Source: Voacanga thouarsii (lineage: Eukaryota > Streptophyta > Magnoliopsida > Gentianales > Apocynaceae). From it: a stretch of DNA of 64,000 nt. The first letter of the stretch is position 1; the number at the start of each line of letters is the position of its first letter. The notes beneath the pieces are model-generated. The model was not told the origin of the DNA, made no database searches, and saw only the letters and a program-made list of their open reading frames with translations. Shown piece by piece: positions 1 through 11,553 of the stretch. The stretch spans positions 186,001 to 250,000 of the forward strand of contig JANUWF010002022.1 of the NCBI GenBank assembly GCA_026120185.1, read 5' to 3'. Position numbers and translations under genes: made by a program.

Positions 1-513
1 TGTCAGGGGGAGTTTTGGACTCATACTTTCTTGATCTAAAATTTTTTTTTAAAGATTCATACTATTTTGGACACACACCTTTTGGACATCCAAAACGTGC
101 ATCCATAAGGGTTTTATACATACTTTCACAAATGTTTTGGACATATGTTTTGGACGTACAAATTTGATATCAGTTTTCCCTATCATTTTGAAATATGCAA
201 ATATTAAGGGGGAGCACCTCATTGTTTAATTTACCAGCTATATCTCCTTTATAAAATTTATTGAATCATTATCTCTTTTTGAATAATCGTAAGGATATGG
301 AGATACGATAGGCTATAGGCTTATTGAGCTATGTTTATTCTTTATATATATATTTAAATCTCATAAGCACTCCTTGAGTCCGATTATGAAAGACTACATT
401 TCATTAAAAAATATTCGTATCTCTCTCGATCAACATGTTCATTCTATATACATTATTGTTCTTTATATATATCATTTTTTATCAAGTTTGTCATCACTCA
501 AAAAGAGGGAGAT
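1..513 (+). mobile_element. 3' untranslated end of a Sirevirus-like Ty1/copia element
   Basis: This non-coding stretch lies between a pol gene outside the window and the LTR that starts at 514. Three purine runs are visible: GGGGGAG at 6-12, AAGGGGGAG at 206-214 and AAAAAGAGGGAGA at 500-512. The last abuts the TG of the LTR and so is the priming polypurine tract. Several polypurine tracts upstream of the 3' LTR are a known hallmark of plant Sireviruses, which is why I suggest that lineage. A phrase containing TTTTGGAC recurs several times between 15 and 150. No coding frame is evident and the 5' part of the element is outside the window. Confidence 0.6.
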
Positions 514-1712
514 TGTTAGCCCTAAGGGCTTTCTCCTATATTTGGACTTATGACAAACATCGATGTGAACTAACTTATGTAATCTATATGTGGTAGGACA
601 TGTTTGACCTCAATTCTTCGAAAGCATTCAAATATGATTGTTAAGCAACTCTTGAGTAATGGAATTCAAGTATGGAAGATCAAAAAGAAGTTCAAAGTAT
701 ATGAGGTTGCATACCAATAAGTCCTTATAGAAGAACTTTAGACTAGGAAATGTTATTAAGGTATTTCTTATTAATTGCTATGTCTCTTTACCTTTTGATT
801 CAATTGATTTCTACCTTGAAGCACACAAAGAAAAAGATTTCAAAGTTTTGAAAATCTCAGAATTTTGGATTGAGTAATTTGGATGTTTCTACATCCAAAA
901 GATTCGTCCAAAATCCTGTAAACTGTGTTAAATTGTTTTTGCCTGAAAAGGTGCCATTTTGGACTTACCTTCTGGATGCATCATCATCTAAAACCTGAGT
1001 CCAAAAATCTGATGAATTTAATAGAAAAATTATAGCCTTTTTATAACCGCTGGTACTTCACTTTTTGGCTCTATAAAAAGCCTCTAAACAAGATTAGACG
1101 TAAGATTTTTGTGACATTCTTCTAAGAAACACTGTTGCTCAACCATTTACAAAAATCTCCTTTTATCAAGTGCTTCAAAGTAAATTCATATTGTATCAAA
1201 GGTAAAAGTGTTTGTGTTTTGTACCTTAGTGAACATCTGCTCAATCAAGTGAGCTTTTACTGTTCTATTAATATTCAACCTCCTTTGTAGTACAAGGTTA
1301 TGGTGTAAAACCCACTTAGGGTGAACCTTGATGTGATTATTTGATTGAGAGATTTTAGAAAACCAAGTGTGTTGATCCTCTCTTGTATGTGGTACAGTTT
1401 GATTTTATTAAGTTGAGTAAATGAAATCTGGTTGAAAATCCATAAGTGTGAGCTTAAGGTAGTGGACGCAGATCTTGGTAGATCGAACCACCATACATTA
1501 TGTGTCTCAATTCTTTTCATAAGTCATTGACTACTTTGTATTTCTTTCTTTAGTCTGAATCTGGATATATCTCAAAGACTTCTTGGATAACTTTCTTTGT
1601 CACCATAAAGTTGGTCCAAGAAACTTGATGATCATTCTTATTCTGTATATCAAACGATTCAAAAATTTTTAGTTTGCCAAAAACCTTATTCACCCCCCCT
1701 TAAGGTTTTTCA
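514..1712 (+). mobile_element. 3' LTR of the Sirevirus-like element
   Basis: The LTR starts with TGTTAGCC immediately after a polypurine tract. It probably ends at the CA of TTTTTCA (1711-1712), just after a CACCCCCCCTTAAGG stretch of the kind often seen near the end of Sirevirus LTRs. Length is about 1.2 kb. The partner 5' LTR is outside the window, so the ends could not be checked by comparison and the right border is inferred. No open frame in it resembles a protein. Confidence 0.55.
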
Positions 1713-4071
1713 CTCTTTTAGCCTTCGTTTGGTATTTTTTATGTTGTTATGGAGTTTTTCTTCTAGGCATGTGGTACTTTTGGTGGCGGTTGTTGTACTC
1801 TACTTGGTGGAGATTGAAAATTTGATTGTAGTAGTAGTGAATAAATTGAAGAGTTAGTTGGTTTATACAGTTGGTGTTGTGTTGATTTTTTATAGGAGAT
1901 TATTTTTGTTATGTTTTTGAAAATCTTTTGCATAATAGTTTTTCTTGTGTTGATGTTTTGTTGGATTATTTGGGAGATTTTATTTTACTATGTGAAGGTG
2001 GTAGTATTCATGGATAGTTAGCTTTGTTGTGGTAATCTTCCCTTGAGTTTCTTTTCAATAAGCCCACTAAGTCCTTGATCCTTCACTTTTCTTTGTAATT
2101 TACTTAGTTTATAGGGTGTGGTATGCTATATACTAGTTCTAGTGCTTGGTATTTTGTTGTATCTGTAGGTTATCTATTGATTATAGTGTATTAGCTTGGG
2201 CAATTGTATTGTTGTATTGTTGTTGGTCATTACTAGTGTATATTATATTTGGTAATGATATAGGTTTTGGTATTTTATTCGTTTAGCTATTACACTTGAA
2301 ACTAGCCTTATTGTTTGGATTTTGATAAATATGATTTTTTTTTATGGTATTTCATTAGTTGATTATTCTTTTTGGGGGATAGTTTATTCATAGGATATAC
2401 GTCTAGCTTCTTATACATCTTTATTTTGCCTTGTTTGTTTTATTTTATTTTCTCATAATTCCTTAGAGAAAATTCGTGTATATTTTATTTTATTTTATTT
2501 TGTTTTGTTTTGTTTTGTTAGAATTTTTAGTTGTATTTTGGTTTTGTAGTATTTAATTTTCTTTTGGATAATAGAAACCTCCCTCTCTTCATCAAATTCA
2601 TGTATCAACAATATTTTGGGAGATAATAAGCTTGAAGACACTTGGGGAGTATTCTTACCCTTCTCCTCCTTATTTTTGTTATTTTATATAATGTAAATAT
2701 ATTTGTATTGTATATTTTGGACAATGAGGAGATTGTCCCATTTAAGTGTGAGGGAGGGGTTGAGTATTATTCTCAATTGCAATTTTGTATTGATTATTTT
2801 GGGTATTTTCTTGAATTTGGGGTTGAAATCCATGTGTTTATTTTTGGGATAATTTTTTTCAAAATTTTTTCGCATTGTTGGGTTAATTCTTAAGACTTTT
2901 AGGTATATGTGTTGATATGTGTTAATTTGGTGGATTTATTATTTATCTTTTTGCTTGGGATTCTACTTAAGACTTTTTTAGGAAAGTTATTTTTTTGTAC
3001 ACTTAGATATTGGGTATAACATAGACTAAGTTTGGAAAGTGTGATAATCTTGTTTATGCCTTTGAAAATATTGTGAAGCTTAATTCTTTGAGAAGGATGA
3101 AAACTTAGTGATGAAATATAGAGTATGGTTCATAGGCTTATTTCTAGTTTCATGGCTAATCCCGGTTATTCATTCATTCATTCATTTGTGTTGTATGTTG
3201 TATTATAGAAATTTTCAATTATTTTTTATATTTTTCAATAAAAGGCAAATAGGAGCAAGGAATAGGTTGTTAAATGCACCTACCTAAGTGAGGAGAAAAA
3301 AGACTCTAGGAATGTAAAAATGCATTTCCTATGATGAAAAACAACATGTGATGAAAAACAAAAGAAAATGCAAGAAAAAGAAAAGGAAAGAAAAGAAAAA
3401 AATTGCAAGGGATGCAAAAATAGCATTTAAGTTAAAATCATTACAAAAGCATTCCTTTGTGAAAATAAAAAATGATGAAAAATGAGAGGCCCCTACTTTG
3501 CTAATTCAAATTGAAATGTATTATTGTATTGTTGTATCAAAGAGTATGGTCTTGTTGTATTGTAATGTAGCATATGTAATATATGTACTCGGGATAGCCA
3601 TGAGATTTGAGTGAGTTGTTGGGTCTTACCTCATATAAATCACTTTGTTTAAAATTCTTGATTGGAGATATTAAGTGAATCACATTTATTGGGCATAAAC
3701 TTGTTTAATTTCACCTTGAGGTTCTTGGTTGTGTCTAGCCTAATATAAGGGTATACATGGTATTAACTTGGATGGATTGGTGTTAAGGTGAATCCTAAAG
3801 TGGAGGAAGAATTACTCTCTTTACCATTTTGACTCTATTGCATATATGCTAAGTTGTCTTGATTATTCACCTAAAATGCTATGTAGAATATTTTTCATCT
3901 TATTTGTAAAATAGCTATTCTTTTTCCTTATAAAATAATGAATTTTCTTAATTTGTACAATAATTAAGTTGTGAATAAATGTAAGGTGTTAGATTTGTAT
4001 ATTAGTCAATTCTTTGTTAATGAATAAGTGTGGTTTGCTTGAGGACAAGCAAAGGTTTAAGTGTAAGGGTG
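1713..4071 (+). mobile_element. 3' internal region of a Tat/Athila-like gypsy element, non-coding
   Basis: There is no convincing coding frame here. The stretch is strongly G+T-rich on this strand up to about 3240 and then purine-rich (3290-3490). It contains a phrase about an ATGAGGAGATTGTCCCATTT motif (2722-2741) whose relative occurs inverted near 7740-7765 in the minus-strand element, so the two interiors are related. The right end, GAGGACAAGCAAAGGTTTAA (4041-4060), is followed by a purine run and the LTR. The same phrase sits inverted at about 6580-6602. A simple pentamer repeat (TTTTA, then TTTTG) occupies 2481-2519. The left end is not resolved. Confidence 0.55.
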
Positions 4072-5137
4072 TGTGATAAGTGCTCATCACATACATTTTT
4101 TTATGTACTTTTGTGCTTTAATTGTAGTAAATTCTTGTTTAATTCATTACTAACCACACCATTTTCATCTTGTTTTGCAGGAAATAAAGAAAATAAGAAC
4201 TGGAGATGAAAAGGAAGAAAATGAGGAAAATGGAGCAAAAATGGAGAACAATTGAAAAATGATACAAAAGCAAGAATAAAGGTCACCTAGAGCAAAAGAA
4301 AATATGCCAAGAGAAGAGCCTAGTGGCCTAGGGAACTTCTATTTCCCTAGGCCACCTAGTACCATACTTTGTATAGAATAATGGTGGCCTTAGGAACATT
4401 AAGATTCTTAGGCCGCCTAGTGTAATATCCGTGTATTATGTGTGTTGAAAGTGGCGGCCAAGGGATGTTTAACTTCCCTAGGCCACCATCTTCATTTATA
4501 TATGTAAATGTGTAGTTTTAGGTGGCGGCCTAAGAAAGCTTAACTTCCCTTGACCACCTAGTAAAAATGCACAATGTATATGTATTTTGTGTTCTTTAGG
4601 TGGTGGCCTAGGGAGGTTTTGGTACCCTATGACACCTATTTCATTTCATGGGCCTGCCAAGCAGAAACCTAGCAGCCCAAGGAAGTGGAACTTCCCTGGG
4701 CAACCATGCTTCTGGAAAACCTGGCGGCCCAGGGAAGTGCTGCCCACTTGCCCTAAAATGCGTAAAAGTGAGCAATTTTGCAGTTTTTTCCGTTCATTTC
4801 ACATTTGTTTCCATTGTACACTATATATACCCCATAATAAACTCTAGAAACTCATTCTAGGTTGGCTAACAACCTAGATCCCTTGAGAAAACTCCCACAC
4901 ACCCACAAGAGAGGATCTATGGAGAAGAAGAGGAGATTGTTCAAAGGAGGCTTGGAGAAGATGAAGATGAAATCTTGTCTATGAGTTTTTCTTGTTCCCT
5001 TCTCTTTGTTTTCATTTGGGAAATGTGTATTTATATGTTTTAATTGTTCTTGAAGGGATAAACCCTAATTTATTCTTGTATTATTTCTTCTCTTGATTTG
5101 TTAATTTCCAATTCCTAATAAATTATTACATGCTTTT
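4072..5137 (+). mobile_element. Truncated 3' LTR of the plus-strand gypsy-type element
   Basis: The LTR begins TGTGATAAGTGC directly after the purine-rich AAGTGTAAGGGTG. The minus-strand neighbour starts similarly (TGTGATATGGGC). It contains the array of GC-rich hairpins described separately, an ACTATATATACCCC stretch near 4818 that could be a TATA region, and the block CTTGTCTATGAGTT (4974-4987) shared with other LTRs in the window. It stops at about 5137 where the inverted neighbouring LTR starts, so its own end is missing. Confidence 0.6.
4320..4746 (+). repeat. Array of about seven GC-rich hairpin repeats inside an LTR
   Basis: About seven imperfect units of 60-75 bp each carry an inverted repeat of the form GTGGCCTAGGGAA, spacer, TTCCCTAGGCCAC. 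The first unit is perfect: 4323-4335 pairs over 13 bp with 4343-4355 around a 7-nt loop. Later units at about 4384-4420, 4451-4488, 4521-4557, 4599-4637, 4668-4706 and 4720-4746 are progressively degraded, and the last is only part of a unit. They stand out as GC-rich in an AT-rich LTR. No protein-coding explanation fits. Confidence 0.85.
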
Positions 5138-6566
5138 TTATGCACGTTTTTCAGTGTCAAAAATATTACTAACAAATTACACAATAAAAAAGTTTTAATT
5201 AAAATACCAACCACTAAAACCACACATACGAGCAAGTATACCCATCGTATAGTATAGGGAATAGCAAGTATCGAATCCACGAGAACTTAGGCTCCCACAT
5301 TACTTTACTCGAATCTTTATTGTTTAACCAATAAAATAATAAGAGAATAAAAAGAAAAATAAATAAAGACAAAAATATATATTAACTCAAGGATGTAAAT
5401 TCATGTAATTAGACAATTATCTTGAAAACATAGTATTAAATCACTTAGCATTCATCACAATCAATTGTCATCTTGGTATCATGAAGGAACTTAAGTAAAA
5501 TTCAATCATTTCCCAAGTCATGAACTTCCTTATGTAGATTCCACTACTTTCCCAATCCATAGAATTACTATCCCTTGATTAATTTAGCAGATTTCCCAAT
5601 CAAGCCAAAGTAACCAAAAGATTCATTAAATTCATACGTTATAAACATGAAATTAGCCATTGACCCTATACTCTAGGTGAAATCAACCAATCTTTGATTA
5701 CTTTAGTTCTTTAATCTTAACTTTATTTCACAAGTCTATTAAAATCTAACAAATGTGAAATCAATGCAATGAACTTCTAACATCGTTTCCCAAGTCAATT
5801 AGAAGAAAACACATCAATAACCAATTATAACAAGTAATCAAATACCAAGGGTAACAATAAATTGATAAAAAAAAATCCCAATTAACTCAAAATCATAATC
5901 TCCAAAATAATATCCAATTACAATCAAAACATTAAGCACATCATTGTTCTAGAAAAGTAAACAAAGGATAAAAGATAGAACTCATAGACAAGCCCATCTT
6001 CTTCTCTTGAAAACCTCATTTGAACAATGTCCCTCTGAGTGGTGATTTTATCTTTGAATAATAAGTAGCTAGCTTGGATCCTTCAAATCACCCCTTTATC
6101 TTGTGTTTTTCTTGTTTAAATAGCCTTCTAAAAGGCTAAATTTCATTCCCCAAGAGTCCTTGGCCGAGTAGATATTGAAAAATATCAAAACTCTTGGAAA
6201 ATTACCAAATCTGCACATATTTAGAAAGCTCGCCGACACTGGGCAGATCAAGGCCGGTGCTGGCTCCGTTTAGCAGCGCCGATCGTGCTCTGGTCGGCCC
6301 AGCCGTGCTCTGTCTTTTGAACAACAAAACCCCTCTTTTTCCAAATTGGGACTGGCACTGGTTCCATGGGTCACAGTCTACACCGACCGTGCTCTGACGG
6401 TGACGATTTGTTCATTTTTTCGTCATTTTCTGCAATAAAAATTTAAAACACCTTTCCAAGGGTAAAATATCAAATATGAAGAAATATGCCTAGTTATTAC
6501 AACAAATGTATCACAAAATACTCTCAAATAACTAGGAAATTATAGATGAATTTTGCCCATATCACA
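5138..6566 (-). mobile_element. 3' LTR of minus-strand gypsy-type element (family G)
   Basis: Read on the minus strand, the LTR starts TGTGATATGGGC at 6566 after a purine tract (AAGTGTGGGGG reading from 6580) and ends near 5138. The end was fixed by alignment with the right-hand LTR at 10523, and the terminal TG (plus strand) is mutated to TT. Length is about 1.43 kb. It carries a GC-rich island (6226-6405) and the block AACTCATAGACAAG (5979-5992), which is CTTGTCTATGAGTT on the minus strand. It matches 10523-11553 closely along that whole segment. Confidence 0.8.
6226..6405. repeat. GC-rich dyad island in a family G LTR
   Basis: This is a GC-rich stretch in an otherwise AT-rich LTR, with repeated phrases around CCGGTGCTGGC, GTGCTCTGGTCGGCCC and CCGACCGTGCTCTG. 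Homologous or analogous islands occur in the other G copies at 24413-24671, 26671-26912, 29229-29279 with 37850-38070, and 47370-48090. Copia-1 interrupts the corresponding point of the right LTR of this element (GCTCGCC at 11547-11553 corresponds to GCTCGCC at about 6228-6234). Confidence 0.7.
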
Positions 6567-9500
6567 TACCCCCACACTTGAACTTTGCTTGTCCTCAAGC
6601 AAATAAAAATTAGACACTAAGCAAATGGCTTAAAACAAAACAACTTTCAACTTATCCTTAGCAAATTCATCCATAATAAAGGAATAATCTTCTTCCAACC
6701 CCAAATACAAACTTGTCATTCATTCAGCCCTTTTAAAACATTTCAAACTCATGTATTAAATCAAATAATCCCAAGGCCATCAAAGTTAAGTTAAACAAGC
6801 TTATACCTAGTACAAGAAAATTATCCTGCTCCTCAAGTAAAAACATAGATAACATAAATCATACAAGTCAAGCCATTTAACCATTTTAAGCAATATAAAC
6901 TCAAATTTACACAACTCAAATTAATGAAATAAGGAAAATATTCCACTTTTTTTTTCAATGACTTAGGGAATTGATAGTCTCAGGTCAATAAATTTCTCTT
7001 CACGCACCTATTGGCCCCCTTATAATCATTATCTTTTTTTTTTCTTTTTCCTTATTCTTTTCAACATTTTCTTTCTTTCCTCTTTCTTACCCTTTTTGCC
7101 TTCGATATAGCCTCAAGAGAGTGCACCGAATAATACTTGCTACTTCTCTCCATATTAACCCCCTTTTCTGCAAAAGGTTCTCTCTTTTTTTTTTTTCAAA
7201 AGATGAAAGCAAAATTTTTACCAACTCCATGTTTTTTTCAACTCACATTTTTTTTCTTTTCACTTAATTTTTTTCCTCACATTCCTTATTCACAACTCAA
7301 TGTCAAGCAAATTTTAAATCTATAATACAAGGATTAATTAACAACTTCTCTCATATTTCATCATATCATCCATATTCAAACTAAAAGAATAAAATAAAAC
7401 CCAAATACCAAATATAACCAAGGTTAACTAAAATTCTCAAGACTTAGAAAAATCCAATTTAATACACAAGTTTACTTTTTTAAATAAAAATCCAACCATA
7501 ATGAATAAAAAATCTATACCTAAAGTCAAATAGAAAATCATAACTTGATTATTAACAAGTAAGCTCAATTTAGCTCTACAATTTCAAAACTTTTAAATTT
7601 GTCAACATTTCAAATTTTTTCAAAGAAATTGCAACAAATTTGTTTTTCAAAATTTAAAATTTTTTCAAAGTAGCTCAATACAAAGAAAACACCGAGATGA
7701 TTGATAAAAATTGGACTAAGAATATCACCAAACTACTCCCCCATACTTAAATTGGACAATGTCCTCATTGGCCAAAAATTAACACATTAAAACGTCTCCA
7801 ATGGGACCACAAATTATAAGGGAGATAGAAGGTTAAACAATACTTTCCAAGTGCAATAACGCTTCAATAGATATCAAAACTTAAAATAAAAAGAAGAGCT
7901 TGACCAAGAGAACTTTATTCCAACCTGCAAAAGAAAACACAAATAAAAGCACAAAGAAAATAATAGCAAAATAAAACATACCAAAATAAAAGAAAATTAC
8001 TAAAAACCCTAAGAAAACAAATAAAGATATGACTCATTCCTTCCCTAATACTTAAAAGTTTCAAAATCATATCTTGAATGCTTTCCCTATTCATGCCAAT
8101 AAAACAAATGTTTATGTACTTCTCATAACAAATGTAGTGCCAAACAAACACCTAACGCAATTCTCAAAACATTGGAAGAATTTAGTTCACATAAGATAGG
8201 CATTCCATAGGCTTACTCTTCATACTCGCTCTCCAATAATTTGAGACATGTCATAATTCTACTATGATCAAGTAGGACATTAGTTCTTGTAATAGAAGGC
8301 TAGTGGCTTGTATTGTAAGGCTAACAAACGAAAGATATAGGATAATCAAAGTACAAAGAGATGAGAGCTTGCAAGAAAGAAGAAATATCAAGATATAACA
8401 AAAACACAACTCCAATCTTTCTTACTCTCAACACATATCAAAAACCAGTACCCCAAATCCTCATACCATGATCAAAGTTCAACTTGCACAAATCTTGTAT
8501 TCTTCACTAGCACCATTGATGCAAAAATCATCAATCCCTTGTAAAAATCCTTAAGATTGTAACAAGTTTTAATCCAACTCAACCAAACATGATTTTCTAT
8601 TCTTTTGCTTTTTCCAAACGTTTTTTCCCTTGCTTGAATTTTTTAGCTTTCAGCTCTTTTTTTTCTCAATTTTTCAATTACTACTCTTTTTTCTTTCTTT
8701 TTTTTTTTTTCTTTTCAGCTTGTTTATTTCATCTAGTAACTTTCTTCTCCTTTCTTTTTTTTTTTTTTTCATCCAACAAGTTTTCAACAACTTCAAGCAA
8801 TAAAATCTTCAACTTCTACCCTAGCTCTAGTAACACAACATATAAAACATGACATAAAGTAATAATTCATGATACTCTTTAGAAATCAACCTTCTCAAAA
8901 ATGTAAAGTCCTCTTTTTTTTATTCAACTTTGCACCCTTACCCCCAAAGAGCAATAAAAGAATGGGAGCATAAATCAAGCTCTCAGAAAGAGATAATGGG
9001 TAAAGTATTTGACTAGTTCATGAAAGAAATTAACATATTTAGGCTGAAAATAGGCACTAGGGATAGTTCAAAAGGTAGGCTTGAAAAGCTCAAACTGTTC
9101 AAAAAAGGCCCATCACCGTTATCCCTAAGCTAAATCATGAATGCCTTTCTTATTTTGCCTCAAGAGGTATTAAAGTAAGTTCTAGAATAACCATAGAAAT
9201 TTTAGTAGAAAAACAAGCTTAAGAAGAATATAAAGCATTTGTCAAGCACTACAATGGTCTATATGTGTGCAAAAACTCATGCATAAGGTATAAGAAGTAT
9301 AGAACCATGCTTTATCAACCAAAACGGAGACATGCACCAAAATAGATCATGGATGAAATCATGTAAAAATATTAGGAGGGAAAGACACCTAACAAAAACC
9401 AAAAATAAAACAAAGACACAAACTATTTCCACTCATCATGCTTCCTCATCAAACATTTGTAAAAGAAATTAATGCCTAATTGAGAAAGTAGGAATTATAA

Positions 9501-9884
9501 TTGTAAAAAGAATGAAGGTTTTTTAAAAAGGACATGTTCAGGAAAATAACTTTTCTTAGCAAAGCACAAAATATAAACATTATTCTCTAACATTCTTTTA
9601 GACACACAAAGGTTTTGTTCAACATAAGAATGCACATGGTATCTAAAGAATGCATCAAACTTGAAGTCACCATTTAACCCTTCAAAATATTTGGCATATT
9701 AAAAATTCCACTTAAAACTTAGAAATTGAGTTTTTAAAGATGGGATTAAGAAATTCTTACTTTTCGCCACATCTACAAATACTAAGTTACCTCCCTAAAA
9801 TTGGGGTGAAGGGTAGAATTTGTCAATATCCTTCAAGGACTTCTTATGATGTAGCGTTGAAAGATCCAACTCCTTGAGGCATGT

Positions 9885-10316
9885 TTAACTCCGTACATCA
9901 TCATTAGGATCGTTGTTCTCCAAGAATTGAAAGGAACCTAAGAAATCATGTGACCAAGATAGATTAAAATTATTAGCATGTAGAGGAGAATCGAATACCT
10001 CTCTTGATACATTGTGCAATTGTCCCTCATATCCTCTCTCCACTATTTGGGGGTCCTCCTCATTAAGTGTATGGACCTTTATGGCATCCTCAACCAACTT
10101 AGCTAGTTGTGTTTGTTGATGGCTCAATCATTGGGAGGCTTCTTTATGCCACTTAATGGAGGAATTTGAATTGGCAATAAAGGAATTTATTGATTCTTCT
10201 AATGACGTCCCTCTAAAAGCGTCAATCCAAGCTTGTAACCTTGCAAATCTATCATCAATGTAACTCTTTTAAATTTGTGTCCATGGCCACATATGCCCCC
10301 ATTGTTGATTGTCCAT
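9885..10316 (-). pseudogene. Gag-like remnant, interrupted by stops
   Basis: A minus-strand frame of 144 codons begins with an ATG at 10316, about 180 bp after the primer-binding site, where gag is expected. It contains at least two in-frame stops, one about 14 codons in and one just before the residues LSHQQTQLAKL. Visible phrases include WIDAFRGTSLEES and QTQLAKLVEDA; the latter resembles the QxxQLAKL-type segment seen in plant gypsy gag/linker proteins. No nucleic-acid-binding knuckle is present. The assignment rests on position and weak similarity. It could also be a short element-specific ORF. Confidence 0.4.
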
Positions 10317-10498
10317 GATGATGATGTGAACCTTTCTCTCAAGAAAAAAACAAATATCAAAACAAAAAGAAAAATAATAGCAAATTAAAGGAAAGAAAAA
10401 TACACAAATCAGATAGATTCATAAATTACAAAAATTAGTGGTATTTAAAAAAAATAAAGGCAAAATCAACAAGATTCGAGTGTTTCCAATAGTGCTCA

Positions 10499-10516
10499 TC
10501 CCCAACAACGGCACCA
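10499..10516 (-). promoter_or_regulatory. Primer-binding site, tRNA-Asp type
   Basis: On the minus strand the site reads TGGTGCCGTTGTTGGGGA, just inside the 5' LTR whose end is CACGCATCA. It is a variant of the TGGCGCCGTTGCCGGGGA site, complementary to the 3' end of plant tRNA-Asp, that is used by many Tat and Athila elements. The differences from it are C-to-T changes. Together with the tract at 6567-6582 it fixes the element's orientation. Confidence 0.8.
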
Positions 10517-10522
10517 AAAACT

Positions 10523-11553
10523 TGATGCGTGTTTTTTAATGTAAAAAATATTACAAATAAATTACACAATAAACAAGTTTTAATTAAAATGTCAACCACT
10601 AAATCACACATATGGGCAAGTATACCCATCATATAGTATAGGGAATAGCAAGTATCGGATCCATAAGAACTTAGGCTCACACATTACTTTACCTATATCT
10701 TTATTGTTTAGTTAATAAAATAACAAGAGCATAAAAAGGAAAATAAATAAAGAAAAAAATATATATTAAATCAAGGATGCAAATTCATATAACTAGACAA
10801 TTATCTTGAAAACACAATATTGAATTACTTAGCATTCATCACAATCAATGGTCATCTTGGCATCATGAAGGAACTTAAGTAAAATTCAATCATTTTACAA
10901 GTCATGAACTTACTTATGTAGAGTCCACATCTTTCCCAATCCATGGAATCACTATCCCTTGATTAATTTAGCATATTTCCCAATCAAACCAAAGCAACCA
11001 AAAGATGCATTAAACTCATACCTTATAAACATAAAATTAGCCAATGACGCTATGCTCTAGATAAAATCAACAAATCTTTGATTACTTTAGTTCTTTAATC
11101 CTAACTTCATTTCCCAATTCCATTAAGATCTAACAAATATGAAATCAATGTAATTAACTTCTAACATCGTTTCCCAAGTCAATTAGAAGAAAACGCATCA
11201 ATAACCAATTATGAAAAGTAATCAAATACCCATGGTAACAATAAATTGATCAAAAATCCTAATTAACTCAAAATCATAATCTCCAAAATAATATCCAATT
11301 ACTATCAAAACATTAAGCATATCATTGTTCTAGAAAAGTAAACAAATGATAAAAGATAGAACTCATAGACAAGCCCGTCTTCTTCTCTTGAAAACCTCCT
11401 TTGAACAATGCCCATTTGTCTTGTGTTTTTCATGTATAAATAATTTTCTAAGAGGCTAAAATTCGTTCCCTAAGAGTCCTAAGCCGAGTAGAGATTGAAA
11501 ATACCAAAACTCTTGGGAAATTACTAAATCCACACGTAATTAGAAAGCTCGCC
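10523..11553 (-). mobile_element. 5' LTR of the minus-strand gypsy-type element, cut by Copia-1
   Basis: The segment starts TGATGCGTGTTTTTT on the plus strand and follows 5138-6230 closely, including the shared block at 11360-11373. At GCTCGCC (11547-11553) the match stops because Copia-1 begins. The remaining ~340 bp of the LTR are not found after Copia-1, so they were lost with the right-hand end of that insertion. Confidence 0.75.

Larger units (their letters stand above)
6567..10522 (-). mobile_element. Short interior of the minus-strand gypsy-type element, mostly non-coding
   Basis: About 4 kb separates the two LTRs. That is too little for a gypsy gag-pol plus the usual long non-coding parts, and no protease, reverse transcriptase or integrase motif is visible on either strand. 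The polypurine tract is at about 6567-6582 and the primer-binding site at 10499-10516, both on the minus strand. The plus strand is A+C-rich with long pyrimidine runs (for example 7031-7085, 7176-7200 and 8690-8770). The only gag-like remnant is at 9885-10316. I read it as a non-autonomous derivative or a large deletion copy. Confidence 0.65.

Noticed and set aside
2642..2893. Small membrane protein frame
   Set aside because: The hydrophobic translation reflects T-rich non-coding sequence of a gypsy interior, and the opposite strand is also open.
4320..4746. CRISPR array
   Set aside because: Units are imperfect, each is itself an inverted repeat, spacing is irregular and the context is a plant LTR.
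8589..8852. Phenylalanine-rich 87-codon frame
   Set aside because: It is produced by long T and TC runs in the interior of the minus-strand element, with no conserved motif.
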